DNA from: Oscillatoria princeps RMCB-10
GTDB lineage: Bacteria; Cyanobacteriota; Cyanobacteriia; Cyanobacteriales; Oscillatoriaceae
Reading direction: 5' to 3'
Length of the DNA stretch: 64,000 nt
Assembly: GCA_019359235.1 (NCBI GenBank)
Contig: JAHHHT010000011.1
Location: forward strand, 62,001-126,000
Shown here: positions 11,101 to 19,477 of the stretch, piece by piece
Layout of the letters: each line of letters begins with the position of its first letter
How positions within the stretch are numbered: position 1 is the stretch's first letter
The notes under the pieces: model-generated
Databases searched by the model: none
The model's input: the letters and a program-made list of their open reading frames with translations, nothing else
Told to the model about the DNA's origin: nothing
Position numbers and translations under genes: made by a program

Positions 11101-13545
11101 GATATTTTAGAGGGCTGGTGCGCTCAGAAGTGGGTTCGCCTGACTAAAATCAGCCGCGAGCTGGTGCGTCTTGAGGAAATGGAGGTTGCAGAAAACCTGG
11201 AGCGCCGGCAGGATTTAGCCGGCGCGGTGCTGGAGGTTTTATACGAAAACCTGTCCAGCAAAGAAGGCGCTCGCCTGCGCGTGGAGTGCGAGCTAGAGCA
11301 ACTGCTTGACAGCGTGAATCAGAAAACGCATCCCCTCCGGGCGACTGAGAGGGAACTTTCAGATGTGTTGCTGTGGCTGCACTACCGCAAGATTGTGCGG
11401 ATCGCTGAGGGATTAAATCTGTGGCATCAGGCGTTCAAAATCCGAGTGATTAAGGGGCGAAAAGAGTCTGCTGTCAGCAGTGGCTACAAACAAATCAAGG
11501 CTTACTATGAGGAGCAGACGCGCCGCACCCACATTATGCTGGAATACGGCAAGCTCGAAGAGCCGGCGGCTCGCCAGAAGCTGATCTCCGATTACTTCCG
11601 CCTGTCGGAAAAGGAATTTGCGCGGGCGTACCCCAACCTCTCTACCGAAGCGGTGAAGCGCCCCGTCACTCAGGATGATTACGAGCGCATCATGGGGGAT
11701 TTGAACTCGGCGCAGAGAGAGATTGTCCTGGCTGAAAACCCCGCACTGCTGGTAATTGCCGGTCCGGGTTCTGGCAAAACTCGCACGATTGTGCGCCGTA
11801 TCGCTCACCTGGTTAAGGTGAAGCGGGTAGATCCAGAGCGAATTTTAGTGCTGGCTTATAATCGCAATGCTGTGCGGGAACTGCGATTCCGGTTGGGAGA
11901 GCTAATTGGCTCCGCCGCATCGGGGCTGCGTGTCTACACTTTTCACGGACTCGCACTGGCGCTTTTGGGCTGGGCGCAGGGTTCCGAAAGGCTCTCAAAG
12001 GATGAGGAATTTACAAAGCTGCTCAAGGAAGCTTGCGATTTGATTGAGCTGGGAGAGGAGTCAGATGATGGGGACACTCAGGCTCGCCGCATTGAGCTAC
12101 TCGGCAATGTTGAGTATATCTTTGTGGATGAATATCAAGATGTGGCTGAGGACGAGTACCGCCTGATTAAACTGATTGCCGGTTTGGGGGATTCTGGGGA
12201 TGAGTCTCGCTCGGTGCAGATTAACCTCTGCGTTATCGGGGATGATGACCAGAATTTGTACGAGTTCAGAAAAACTAGCCCTAAATACATCCAGCAGTTT
12301 GAAGAGGAGTATAAGGCTAGGCGCTTTCTGCTAACCGAGAATTACCGCTCGACTGAGCCGATTATCGGGGCGGCGAACAATCTGATATGCAACAACAAAA
12401 GCCGGTGCAAGCAGAAACCTGAGGAGCAAGTTCGTATCGACTCGGCGCGGGAAAGTAGCGGCGGATTACCTGTAACCGCTTTTACTTTCCGCGATACCTC
12501 CTCTCAAGCCGGCTGGATTGTCCAGAAAATTCAGGATTGGCGCAGTCAGGGAATTCCCGCGAACGATATTGCGGTTTTAGCCTATCAGTGGGACAGCCTC
12601 AGCCCCATTCGCCTGCTTTTGGAAAGACAGGGGATTCCTTCTTACGCCCTTAAGGGAGGGGAGATTAAGCTGGTTCGGAATCGCGTTACCTGTCAGCTGA
12701 TTGACGAGTTGAACGCCCAATCCCTTGATTTCTCAGCCACTGAGTCGGTAAAGGACTGGTTTGTCAGTCAGTTTAAACTTTGGAACCGCAGCTTGGAAGA
12801 ACCCACCGTCAAAACTCTGCTCAAGATTGCCGGTGATTTGGATTTGGAACGGGGATGCGGTTTGGAAAACTGGGGATTGCCGGTGAGTGCCGGTGACATT
12901 GTTATGGCTTTGCTGGAGTTCAATAAGAGCGAGGTCTTTCTGGAGGAAAAAGCTGTCCTGGTGACTAGCTGTCACGGCGCAAAGGGACTGGAGTTTCCCA
13001 AGGTAATCCTCTTGACAGATAACTTCAGCGCGGCTTATAATGAGATTGAGTCTGAGCGCCGGCTTTTCTACGTTTCCATGACGAGGGCTAAGGATGAACT
13101 GGTGCTGTGCTCCACTCAACCCAGCCAGTTCGTGCGGGAGACTGGCGTCAGCAGCCAAAAGATAGAGTGGGCCGGTGGGCAACTCCCACAGCGGATGCTT
13201 TATTTGGATTTGAATCCAAAAGATGTGCATATAGGAGATCGGGCAACTGTGGATCAGCAGCCAATCATTGAAACTATACGCGAAGGAGAGCCGCTCCAGA
13301 TGAGAGTCAACCGCTATGGAAATAATTGGGCAATACTGACACAGCAGGGGCGGGAAATCGGCTGCCTGTCCAAAAGAGGCACTGAGAAATTACAGGGAAA
13401 GGGGATTCAGGTCAATCAATTCCAGTTTCAGCGCGGTGAGGTGACAGTTGGGAGCATTTTCCGGCACCTGAAGACAGACGATATTACGGGGGAAATTCTG
13501 GAAAGCAGGTTTGTGGTTATTCCGCAAATTCGCGTGTGCCGGTGA
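8167..13545 (+). CDS. Exonuclease-RecQ-UvrD triple fusion DNA helicase
   Basis: A 1792-aa protein (from ATG 8167) with four parts. Residues 1-110 match a module common at the N-terminus of cyanobacterial proteins (KGITAKVSLKQDGLKVVLESA). Residues 120-235 look like a DEDD 3'-5' exonuclease: YLDLEVN, GHNFRRFD and SPLEDARET carry the acidic residues, but the usual His/Tyr before the last Asp is Asn. Residues 395-700 are a RecQ-type SF2 helicase: ATGGGKS about 406, DEAHC about 510, FGMGINRADVR and QETGRAGRDG. The usual four-Cys zinc domain is not seen. Residues 1170-1650 are a UvrD-type SF1 helicase: AGPGSGKTRT about 1198, DEYQDV about 1321, TENYRST and CHGAKGLEFPK about 1604. All motifs look intact. 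Role probably DNA repair or defence; inferred only. GTG 8101 is an alternative start. Confidence 0.88.
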   Translation: MAEENFQRKARQVDAQALAGLLERSLEPKGITAKVSLKQDGLKVVLESAGAPEQQTLVDFIRQEIIGLGIPSIRTVKVLGKQSGSFDCAWQQEVDIEAQVQPAEEIPPESSASLETKLDSAYLYLDLEVNYDGHIYSLGWESSTGEEICQGDLEPAYHRLHELKQSGLSVCGHNFRRFDYPYLIKKRRELEPWLVIDTLELSILAFPLEQSHKLKKEYKQSESARNSPLEDARETKRLLHRLVGELQQKPKALLQTCSWLLTCGTLEADRAYRQFFRILGAEVKKAPELGELPEEALAGFDRAYLQRFWESAAGRDFDSRLCVAALIAWNFERHLNNSILPEDWQEGRNFSRWLTHLPAFQEIWGAVGHLPDYYAYLERFGIAKLRGKQEEAVQGILGGDRPLVIMATGGGKSLCYQIPALMLFERQEALTVVISPLQALMADQVADLEEKGIGFSTFINGNLRVKERSKRLQQLREGSKGLLYISPEQLRSRSIRTLLEERPPALWAIDEAHCISEWGHDFRPDYYYIPKFIRELYQELELPVPLMALTTATATVKVREGIKSLFAEQGLEIASKIIAESSTRDNLEYRVIPVSGNKEQLLIQEVQDTVSWEGCALVYTTTRKNAETLANLLVRANIEARYYHGKLDKNDKDEVLQEFKSGELNAVVATCAFGMGINRADVRAVIHHALSANLEGYVQETGRAGRDGKRAKCTLLFDGEDAESIFYLQSRNQLTEDELRNIFASLKDIRDRTHGKEKVSEDWFWATAGEIFHTGELDKDFADNPEVRDIKIKAALQHLEKFGLIERAENLSAHVNFKLADKSYEESVRRFDEWSRSKNLFPSEVSKFKQLIAAMYRVKAHYTQQEQPVPLDHLSDESGIDPAELTPRIRYLQRAGVCSANIPLTFRLTKGVKGDARNQYERIREWEEKLLDALLEIQTSRPNSLSQEERGEVQVNLRILASRLDPDRSKKIRAARLMDILEGWCAQKWVRLTKISRELVRLEEMEVAENLERRQDLAGAVLEVLYENLSSKEGARLRVECELEQLLDSVNQKTHPLRATERELSDVLLWLHYRKIVRIAEGLNLWHQAFKIRVIKGRKESAVSSGYKQIKAYYEEQTRRTHIMLEYGKLEEPAARQKLISDYFRLSEKEFARAYPNLSTEAVKRPVTQDDYERIMGDLNSAQREIVLAENPALLVIAGPGSGKTRTIVRRIAHLVKVKRVDPERILVLAYNRNAVRELRFRLGELIGSAASGLRVYTFHGLALALLGWAQGSERLSKDEEFTKLLKEACDLIELGEESDDGDTQARRIELLGNVEYIFVDEYQDVAEDEYRLIKLIAGLGDSGDESRSVQINLCVIGDDDQNLYEFRKTSPKYIQQFEEEYKARRFLLTENYRSTEPIIGAANNLICNNKSRCKQKPEEQVRIDSARESSGGLPVTAFTFRDTSSQAGWIVQKIQDWRSQGIPANDIAVLAYQWDSLSPIRLLLERQGIPSYALKGGEIKLVRNRVTCQLIDELNAQSLDFSATESVKDWFVSQFKLWNRSLEEPTVKTLLKIAGDLDLERGCGLENWGLPVSAGDIVMALLEFNKSEVFLEEKAVLVTSCHGAKGLEFPKVILLTDNFSAAYNEIESERRLFYVSMTRAKDELVLCSTQPSQFVRETGVSSQKIEWAGGQLPQRMLYLDLNPKDVHIGDRATVDQQPIIETIREGEPLQMRVNRYGNNWAILTQQGREIGCLSKRGTEKLQGKGIQVNQFQFQRGEVTVGSIFRHLKTDDITGEILESRFVVIPQIRVCR

Positions 13546-13595
13546 TAGGTTTGTAGTTGGTAGGGTGCGTTCCCTTTGGGAACGCACCCTACCCT

Positions 13596-13634
13596 CATAT
13601 TAGTGAGGCTTATGACGCGATCCTCACTAATATG
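13596..13634. terminator. Strong hairpin between helicase and WD40 genes
   Basis: Perfect 13-bp inverted repeat CATATTAGTGAGG / CCTCACTAATATG with a 13-base loop. It has no T-run, so it may be a repeat or a processing hairpin rather than a classic terminator. A GTGCGTTCCC..GGGAACGCAC palindrome precedes it at 13562-13592. Confidence 0.45.
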
Positions 13635-13665
13635 AGTGACCCTATATCGGGGAGAATGACAAACG

Positions 13666-15738
13666 ATGAATTATTTTGATGTGGGCAAGCTGTGGTGTCT
13701 GGCGCGGGAATTGCGACTCAAAAGCATAAAGTGCCGGCGCAAAAACCTCCTGTACGGGGGGTGGAGTTACTTGTTGGTGGGGGTGATGACTGCCATTGCG
13801 GTTGTATCCCCGGCGCTGTGGGTGAGCGAGTTATCCTCTCCCTTTTTCAGGGGGGGTGAGGGGGGGATCAAATCCCTGTACCTGACTCAGTTGGAATCTG
13901 CTATAAGTCACACCCAACTGGCGGCGCTGGGGGAAAGTGCCGGTGTGAGGTATTCCCTGGGTGTTGAGCCGGTTCGCGCCCAAGTTGCGCCAATTCAGGG
14001 AACGGGGGAGATCCGCTTCCCGCAGACTGAGGTTTTGATGCCGGTTCAGTCTGGCTCACTAGATGGGATAAAATTGGCCCTAGAAGGCAAGCGTCGCCAA
14101 AGGCATTTCGGTCCTGTCAGCGAAGTCGCCTTCAGTCCGGATGGGAAGACTGTCGCCAGCGGCGGTACAGACGGAACTGTGCGGTTGTGGGACTTGAAGG
14201 GCAATCCCCAAGGTGAACCGTTCAAAGGACATGAGGGTCGTGTCTTCTCAGTTGCCTTCAGTCCGGATGGGAAGACAGTCGTCAGCGGCGGTGAAGACGG
14301 TACAGTGCGGTTGTCGGACTTGAAGGGCAACCCTATCGGTGAACCGTTCAAAGGACATGAGGGTTATGTCTTCTCAGTCGCCTTCAGTCCGGATGGGAAG
14401 ACTGTCGTCAGCGGCGGTTTGGACGGGACTGTGCGGTTGTGGGACTTGAAGGGCAACCCCCAAGGTGAACCGTTCAAAGGACATGAGGGTTATGTCTTCT
14501 CAGTCGCCTTCAGTCCGGATGGGAAGACTGTCGTCAGCGGCGGTTTGGACGGGACTGTGCGGTTGTGGGACTTGAAGGGCAACCCCCAAGGTGAACCGTT
14601 CAAAGGACATGAGGGTTGGGTCTTCTCAGTCGCCTTCAGTCCGGATGGGAAGACTGTCGCCAGCGGCGGTGTTGACGGTACTGTGCGGTTGTGGGACTTG
14701 AAGGGCAATCCCCAAGGTGAACCGTTCAAAGGACATGAGGGTCGTGTCACCTCAGTTGCCTTCAGTCCGGATGGGAAGACTGTCGCCAGCGGCGGTGAAG
14801 ACGGTACAGTGCGGTTGTGGGACTTGAAGGGCAATCCCCAAGGTGAACCGTTCAAAGGACATGAGGGTCGTGTCTTCTCAGTTGCCTTCAGTCCGGATGG
14901 GAAGACAGTCGTCAGCGGCGGTGAAGACGGTACAGTGCGGTTGTCGGACTTGAAGGGCAACCCTATCGGTGAACCGTTCAAAGGAGATGTGGGTGCTGTC
15001 AACTCAGTCGCCTTCAGTCCGGATGGGAAGACTGTCGTCAGCGGCGGTGATGACGGGACTGTGCGGTTGTGGGACTTGAAGGGCAACCCCCAAGGTGAAC
15101 CGTTCAAAGGACATGAGGGTTGGGTCTTCTCAGTCGCCTTCAGTCCGGATGGGAAGACTGTCGTCAGCGGCGGTGATGACGGGACTGTGCGGTTGTGGGA
15201 CTTGAAGGGCAATCCCCAAGGTGAACCGTTCAAAGGAGATGTGGGTGCTGTCAACTCAGTCGCCTTCAGTCCGGATGGGAAGACTGTCGTCAGCGGCGGT
15301 GATGACGGGACTGTGCGGTTGTGGGACTTGAAGGGCAATCCCCAAGGTGAACCGTTCAAAGGACATGAGGGTTGGGTCAGCTCAGTCGCCTTCAGTCCGG
15401 ATGGGAAGACAGTCGTCAGCGGCGGTGTTGACGGTACAGTGCGGTTGTGGGACTTGAAGGGCAATCCTATCGGTGAACCGTTCAAAGGACATGAGGGTTG
15501 GGTCTTCTCAGTCGCCTTCAGTCCGGATGGGAAGACTGTCGTTAGCGGCGGTAGAGACGGGACAGTGCGGTTGTGGGACTTGAAGGGCAATCCCCAAGGT
15601 GAACCGTTCAAAGGACATGAGGGTCCTGTCAGCGAAGTCGCCTTCAGTCCGGATGGGAAGACAGTCGTCAGCGGCGGTGATGACGGGACTGTGCGGTTGT
15701 GGGACTTGAAGGGCAACCCTATTGGTGAACCGTTCTGA
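13666..15738 (+). CDS. WD40 repeat protein with 13 near-identical blades
   Basis: A 690-aa protein with an N-terminal positively charged region, one likely membrane segment (LLVGVMTAIAVVSPALWV, about residues 33-50), a linker, and 13 consecutive 42-residue WD40 repeats from 14104 to the stop. Each reads xxGxVxSVAFSPDGKTVxSGGxDGTVRLWDLKGNPxGEPFKG. Differences are almost confined to a few surface positions (first two residues, the residue after SGG, PQ or PI). The last repeat stops at GEPF. This suggests a membrane-anchored propeller, one 13-14-bladed or two seven-bladed, on the outside or in the periplasm. No enzymatic domain is seen. ATG 13666 lacks a strong ribosome site. Confidence 0.9.
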   Translation: MNYFDVGKLWCLARELRLKSIKCRRKNLLYGGWSYLLVGVMTAIAVVSPALWVSELSSPFFRGGEGGIKSLYLTQLESAISHTQLAALGESAGVRYSLGVEPVRAQVAPIQGTGEIRFPQTEVLMPVQSGSLDGIKLALEGKRRQRHFGPVSEVAFSPDGKTVASGGTDGTVRLWDLKGNPQGEPFKGHEGRVFSVAFSPDGKTVVSGGEDGTVRLSDLKGNPIGEPFKGHEGYVFSVAFSPDGKTVVSGGLDGTVRLWDLKGNPQGEPFKGHEGYVFSVAFSPDGKTVVSGGLDGTVRLWDLKGNPQGEPFKGHEGWVFSVAFSPDGKTVASGGVDGTVRLWDLKGNPQGEPFKGHEGRVTSVAFSPDGKTVASGGEDGTVRLWDLKGNPQGEPFKGHEGRVFSVAFSPDGKTVVSGGEDGTVRLSDLKGNPIGEPFKGDVGAVNSVAFSPDGKTVVSGGDDGTVRLWDLKGNPQGEPFKGHEGWVFSVAFSPDGKTVVSGGDDGTVRLWDLKGNPQGEPFKGDVGAVNSVAFSPDGKTVVSGGDDGTVRLWDLKGNPQGEPFKGHEGWVSSVAFSPDGKTVVSGGVDGTVRLWDLKGNPIGEPFKGHEGWVFSVAFSPDGKTVVSGGRDGTVRLWDLKGNPQGEPFKGHEGPVSEVAFSPDGKTVVSGGDDGTVRLWDLKGNPIGEPF
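14104..15735 (+). repeat. 13 tandem 126-bp repeats encoding WD40 blades
   Basis: The DNA itself is nearly identical between copies, including at synonymous positions, for example the block TTCAGTCCGGATGGGAAGAC in every unit. Two-unit blocks recur (the GRVFS/EDGTVRLSDL type at 14230 and 14860, and DVGAVNS at 14992 and 15238), showing recent duplication or gene conversion of larger segments. Confidence 0.95.
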
Positions 15739-15752
15739 GGGTGCTGTCATCT

Positions 15753-15893
15753 TATAGCAGTTTTCAGTTGCGTGAAGTACGCTTTGATCCCCCCCTAGCC
15801 CCCCCTTAAAAAGGGGGGGAACATTCTTAAAGCCCCCCTTTTTAAGGGGGGTTGGGGGGATCTAATATCTGTACCTCACTCAGTAGCAATCTG
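15753..15893. mobile_element. MITE-like element containing a poly-C/poly-G hairpin
   Basis: Begins TATAGCAGTTTTCAGTTGCGTGAAGTA and ends TACCTCACTCAG, the same ends as the element at 54078-54177. It carries a different core: GATCCCCCCCTAGCCCCCC and TTAAAAAGGGGGG with its inverted copy. It sits directly after the WD40 stop codon. Confidence 0.65.
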
Positions 15894-15927
15894 CCATAGT
15901 TGCGCTCGGTGTGGATGGGAAGACTTG

Positions 15928-16242
15928 GAACTCCATCGTCCGAGCTCTGAGCTCCATCGTCCGAGCTCCGAGCTCCATCGTTCGAGCTCTGAACCCCATC
16001 CTTCGAGCTCTGAACCCCATCCTTCGAGCTCGGAGCTCCATCGTCCGAGCTCTGAGCTCCATCGTCCGAGCTCTGAACTCCATCCTTCGAGCTCGGAACC
16101 CCATCCTTCGAGCTCGGAGCTCCATCGTCCGAGCTCTGAGCTCCATCGTCCGAGCTCTGAACTCCATCCTTCGAGCTCGGAGCTCCATCGTCCGAGCTCT
16201 GAACTCCATCGTCCGAGCTCTGAGCTCCATCGTCCGAGCTCT
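15928..16242. repeat. Minisatellite, 15 copies of a 21-bp unit
   Basis: Fifteen contiguous copies of GAGCTCCATCGTCCGAGCTCT with minor variants (GAACTC, GAACCC, CATCCTTCG). Unit junctions create GAGCTCNGAGCTC palindromes. Because 21 is a multiple of three and few stops occur, several frames on both strands stay open and would encode heptad peptides such as SSIVRAL. No ribosome site or conserved start favours any of them, so I treat it as a non-coding tandem repeat. Confidence 0.9.
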
Positions 16243-16419
16243 GAGGTCGATTGCCATTGCTGAGTTATCGGGAAGGTGGGTTGCCCTAAGAGGGCAACCC
16301 ACCCTACTGTGCTCAATTAACAAGGACAAGGACAGGGACAGGGACAGGCGAGACGCCTGTCCTACGCCTTCCGGATCGGAGGGAACGCCTGTCCTACGCC
16401 TTCAGTCAGTTCACCGGCA

Positions 16420-16641
16420 TCACAATAACTCCACAAACTCATCCACACTCAAACCAGCATCTCGAATCACAGTTCGCAGCGTTCCCCTATCAAGTTCTTC
16501 GTGATTCGGCACAACAACTTGAGCGAAAGGAGCATCGCGCCGCAAGATAATATGACTGCCTTGCTGTAGCTTGAAATAAAAACCTACCTTGGCTAAAGCT
16601 CTGACGCACTCCTGTCCTGAAATTCTTGGTAACTTGCTTAT
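16420..16641 (-). CDS. hicA: HicA-type mRNA interferase, start codon replaced by ATA
   Basis: The frame reads (I)SKLPRISGQECVRALAKVGFYFKLQQGSHIILRRDAPFAQVVVPNHEELDRGTL and ends DEFVELL. This is a complete 73-residue HicA/YcfA toxin with its catalytic histidine in QGSH. There is no ATG, GTG or TTG between the upstream in-frame stop and SKLPRIS. The expected initiation codon before SKLPR is ATA. It overlaps the hicB stop as GTATAAGC, where a usual pair would have GTATGAGC, so one G-to-A change removes the toxin start and turns hicB TGA into TAA. Expression is therefore likely low or lost, unless ATA is used. The domain itself is otherwise intact. Confidence 0.8.
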   Translation of the reverse strand: MSKLPRISGQECVRALAKVGFYFKLQQGSHIILRRDAPFAQVVVPNHEELDRGTLRTVIRDAGLSVDEFVELL

Positions 16642-16853
16642 ACCACCACTAGCAAAGTTTCCAAGTTGTCAAAATTCTCTGCCGGCACAGGCAACCCGTC
16701 TGACTCTAGTGCGGCAATATACCCCATTATAGCTTCTTTGATATTAGCAATAGCTTCTTCCTTGGTTTTGCCCTGACTCACGCAACCGGGCAAACTCGGG
16801 CACTCCACCACCCAGTAGCCATCTTCGCCCGGGTAGAGAATAACTCGTCTCAT
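16638..16853 (-). CDS. hicB: HicB-type antitoxin
   Basis: A 71-aa protein MRRVILYPGEDGYWVVECPSLPGCVSQGKTKEEAIANIKEAI, the degenerate RNase H-like HicB fold. Its start ATG is at 16853 and its stop overlaps the hicA coding frame by one base, the usual hicBA order with antitoxin first. HicB binds and neutralises HicA and often represses the operon. No DNA-binding tail is seen after ENFDNLETLLVVV, as in many short HicB antitoxins. Confidence 0.88.
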   Translation of the reverse strand: MRRVILYPGEDGYWVVECPSLPGCVSQGKTKEEAIANIKEAIMGYIAALESDGLPVPAENFDNLETLLVVV

Positions 16854-16934
16854 TGCCAGAAACGCTCCTACTTACCATATTCTGTTCAAATTTCATTATG
16901 ACTCGCATTCTCAGGCGTTCGCCCCCCACCGGCA

Positions 16935-17045
16935 CCCCCAGGACGGAGACAGGGACAGGGACAGGCGAGAGGACAGGGACAGGCGAGACGCCTGTCCTAC
17001 GCCTTCTGGACAGGGACAGGCGAGACGCCTGTCCTACGCCCAGGA
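16935..17045. repeat. Array of GGACAGGCG hairpin repeats
   Basis: Three close, partly overlapping copies of the GACAGGCG-AGA-CGCCTGTC palindrome, separated by runs of GACAGGGACAGG. Another copy is at 16338-16365. The expansion of GGGACA suggests slippage within the family. Confidence 0.8.
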
Positions 17046-17059
17046 CACCAGTCTCTCAA

Positions 17060-17139
17060 TGCGGATGGCGAGACTCGAACTCGCAAGGTTGCCCACACGC
17101 CCCTCAAACGTGCGCGTATACCAATTCCGCCACATCCGC
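17060..17139 (-). tRNA. tRNA-Leu, anticodon GAG
   Basis: On the minus strand the acceptor GCGGATG pairs with CATCCGC. The D-arm is GGCGGAATTGGTATACGC. The anticodon stem CACGT/GCGTG encloses the loop TTGAGGG, anticodon GAG. A T-arm GCGAG-TTCGAGT-CTCGC follows. The variable arm is of the long leucine type. The CCA end is not encoded. Confidence 0.93.
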
Positions 17140-17572
17140 TTGCAGAATTACATAATACACAATTCCCCCCGACTTGGCAAGAGTTTTCCCAACCGGCTGA
17201 AAAAATTTTTTTCCTCCCCCTGTGCCGGTGCCCGCCAAACCCTTGTGCCGCCGGCACTCCAGCGCCTCCCGCTCCCGGCTAAAATTTTTCCCCCCTCACC
17301 CCCCCCAAAGCCCCCACCGGCAGCGAGCAACACCCCTCTTATCCCTCTTGGCGCTCCTTCACGGGGGCGGTTCACTATTAATACCCTCCTTCTAGCGAAC
17401 CCGGGAACGGGGGCTGGATTTCTCCAAAAAACTCACACCGGCCCCCCAGCGCTGCAGCCCCCCAACATGATAAAATCAACAACCTGTCATCCCGAGCGCA
17501 TCCCCACAGCCACCCTGAACCCCTGAGAGTGACTGAGCAGATCCCAGCCCAACTACCCCCCACAGCTGCCCA
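17140..17572. other. accC upstream region
   Basis: C-rich stretch of 433 bases with no gene I can support. Short overlapping open frames here have no family resemblance. The accC promoter presumably lies here, but I could not pick a clear -35/-10 pair. Confidence 0.5.
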
Positions 17573-18919
17573 ATGCGGTTTTCCAAAATTCTAATTGCCA
17601 ACCGAGGCGAAATCGCCCTGCGCATTCTCCGCACCTGCGAGGAGATGGGGATTGCCACGGTGGCAGTCCACTCTACTATCGACCGGCACGCCCTCCACGT
17701 CCAGCTCGCTGACGAAGCCGTTTGCATTGGCGAACCCCCCAGCGGCAAAAGCTATCTCAACATCCCCAACATTATCGCTGCCGCCCTGACGCGCAACGCC
17801 ACCGCCATTCACCCGGGCTACGGCTTTTTGGCGGAAAACGCCCGGTTTGCCGAAATCTGCGCCGATCACCAGATTACCTTCATCGGCCCAACCCCAGACG
17901 CCATCCGGGCAATGGGCGATAAATCCACCGCCAAGGAAACCATGCAGCGTGCCGGTGTGCCCACCGTACCCGGAAGCGACGGATTGCTCACCGACGAAAG
18001 CGCCGCCCTCGCCACCGCCCGCAAAATCGGCTACCCCGTGATGATCAAAGCCACCGCCGGCGGCGGGGGGCGGGGAATGCGCTTCGTGCGCGAAGAAAGC
18101 GAACTGCCCAAACTCTTCCAAGCCGCTCAGGGCGAAGCCGAAGCTGCCTTCGGCAATTCCGGTGTCTATCTGGAAAAATTCATCGAGCGCCCCCGCCACA
18201 TTGAATTCCAAATCCTCGCCGACAGTCACGGTAACGTCATCCACCTCGGCGAGCGCGAATGCTCCATCCAGCGCCGCCACCAGAAGCTGCTCGAAGAAGC
18301 CCCCAGCCCCGCCCTCACCCCGGACCTGCGGAAAAAAATGGGCGCAGCCGCCGTCAAAGCGGCCAAATCCATCAAATACACCGGTGCCGGCACCGTGGAA
18401 TTCCTCCTCGACAAATCTGGCCATTTCTACTTTATGGAAATGAACACCCGCATTCAAGTCGAGCACCCGGTAACAGAAATGATCACCGGTCTGGATCTAA
18501 TTGCCGAGCAAATCCGAGTCGCCCAGGGGGAAAAACTCCACCTCACCCAAGACCAAGTGAAGCTGAACGGTCATTCTATAGAGTGCCGCATCAACGCCGA
18601 AGATCCCGACCACAACTTCCGCCCCAGTCCGGGGCGGATCAGCGGCTATCTCCCCCCGGGCGGCACCGGCGTGCGCATGGACTCCCACGTCTATACTGAT
18701 TACGAAATTCCGCCTTATTACGATTCGTTAATAGGCAAATTAATTGTATGGGCTCCCGACCGGGCCGGTGCCATCCGGCGGATGAAGCGGGCGCTGCGCG
18801 AGTGCGCGATCACCGGCTTGCCCACAACCATCAGCTTCCATCAAAAGATTCTGGAGACACCGGCCTTTTTGCAGGGCGATATCTACACCAATTTCGTTGA
18901 GCAGATGATGCGCAAATAA
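17573..18919 (+). CDS. accC: Acetyl-CoA carboxylase biotin carboxylase subunit
   Basis: Carboxylates the biotin of BCCP using ATP and bicarbonate, the first half-reaction of fatty acid synthesis. The 448-aa length is typical. The N-terminal domain starts [20 protein letters not shown]. The ATP-grasp glycine-rich loop is [13 protein letters not shown], the [15 protein letters not shown] segment holds the active-site region, and [14 protein letters not shown] carries metal and biotin-site residues. The C-terminal domain ends VEQMMRK. Start ATG 17573 matches the family N-terminus exactly. Confidence 0.97.
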   Translation: MRFSKILIANRGEIALRILRTCEEMGIATVAVHSTIDRHALHVQLADEAVCIGEPPSGKSYLNIPNIIAAALTRNATAIHPGYGFLAENARFAEICADHQITFIGPTPDAIRAMGDKSTAKETMQRAGVPTVPGSDGLLTDESAALATARKIGYPVMIKATAGGGGRGMRFVREESELPKLFQAAQGEAEAAFGNSGVYLEKFIERPRHIEFQILADSHGNVIHLGERECSIQRRHQKLLEEAPSPALTPDLRKKMGAAAVKAAKSIKYTGAGTVEFLLDKSGHFYFMEMNTRIQVEHPVTEMITGLDLIAEQIRVAQGEKLHLTQDQVKLNGHSIECRINAEDPDHNFRPSPGRISGYLPPGGTGVRMDSHVYTDYEIPPYYDSLIGKLIVWAPDRAGAIRRMKRALRECAITGLPTTISFHQKILETPAFLQGDIYTNFVEQMMRK

Positions 18920-18941
18920 TTGGGCGCTGGGCGCATGCCCA

Positions 18942-19229
18942 TTACCCCCTCAGCATCGTCAGCAGCCCCTGCTGTCCGAGCAGAATTTCCCGCACCAGAC
19001 TGAAAATCCCCACCCAGATAATCGGAGTGATGTCCACGCCGCCCAGAGGAGGCACGAGCTTCCTGACCGGCACCAAAAACGGCTCAGTTGGCCAAGCCAC
19101 CAGATTGAACGGCAGCTGGTTGAGATTCACCTGCGGATACCAGGTCAGGACAATCCGGAAGATAAACAAGAAGGTCATCACCCCCAGGGCGGGGCCAAGA
19201 ATCCAGGAGGCGAGGGTCGCAGCTGTCAT
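18942..19229 (-). CDS. YggT family membrane protein (Ycf19-like)
   Basis: A 95-aa protein with two hydrophobic segments (about residues 10-28 and 68-88) and the family signature SWYPQVNLNQLPFNLVAWPTEPFL (here TWYPQ), followed by LVPPLGGVDITPIIWV. Members of this family in cyanobacteria and plastids (CCB3/Ycf19 types) affect thylakoid organisation or cofactor attachment. Convergent with accC, with only 22 bases between stops. Confidence 0.85.
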   Translation of the reverse strand: MTAATLASWILGPALGVMTFLFIFRIVLTWYPQVNLNQLPFNLVAWPTEPFLVPVRKLVPPLGGVDITPIIWVGIFSLVREILLGQQGLLTMLRG

Positions 19230-19477
19230 GGCTTGTTAAGAAATGTAATCTTTTGTAAAAAACACTCATTTTTATTGTACAGTGGGACATGAGCCGGTTT
19301 GTGGCGACCGGCACGGCTGCGCCAAGCTCCCCCCAGCCCCAGGGCTGCTGGGCGAGCCAAGCTTTGCCAGCCCAGTTTCGCCAGAACGTGCCGGTTATGA
19401 CCGCGCCGACTTCTCAACGGTGTAACAGAGTATTAAAATTAACTCAACAAATTGTTGTAAATAAGGAACCAGGAACT

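Noticed and set aside
14490-15716. A 408-aa open frame antisense to the WD40 gene
   Set aside because: It is the mirror of a repeat with no stops in that frame; the peptide has no family resemblance and follows the WD40 period exactly.
15928-16242. CRISPR array
   Set aside because: The units are contiguous 21-mers without unique spacers, and no cas genes are in the window.
15880-16329. Open frames of 112-197 codons across the 21-bp minisatellite on both strands
   Set aside because: They follow only from a 21-bp unit without stops. There is no ribosome site or distinct N-terminus, and several frames are equally open.
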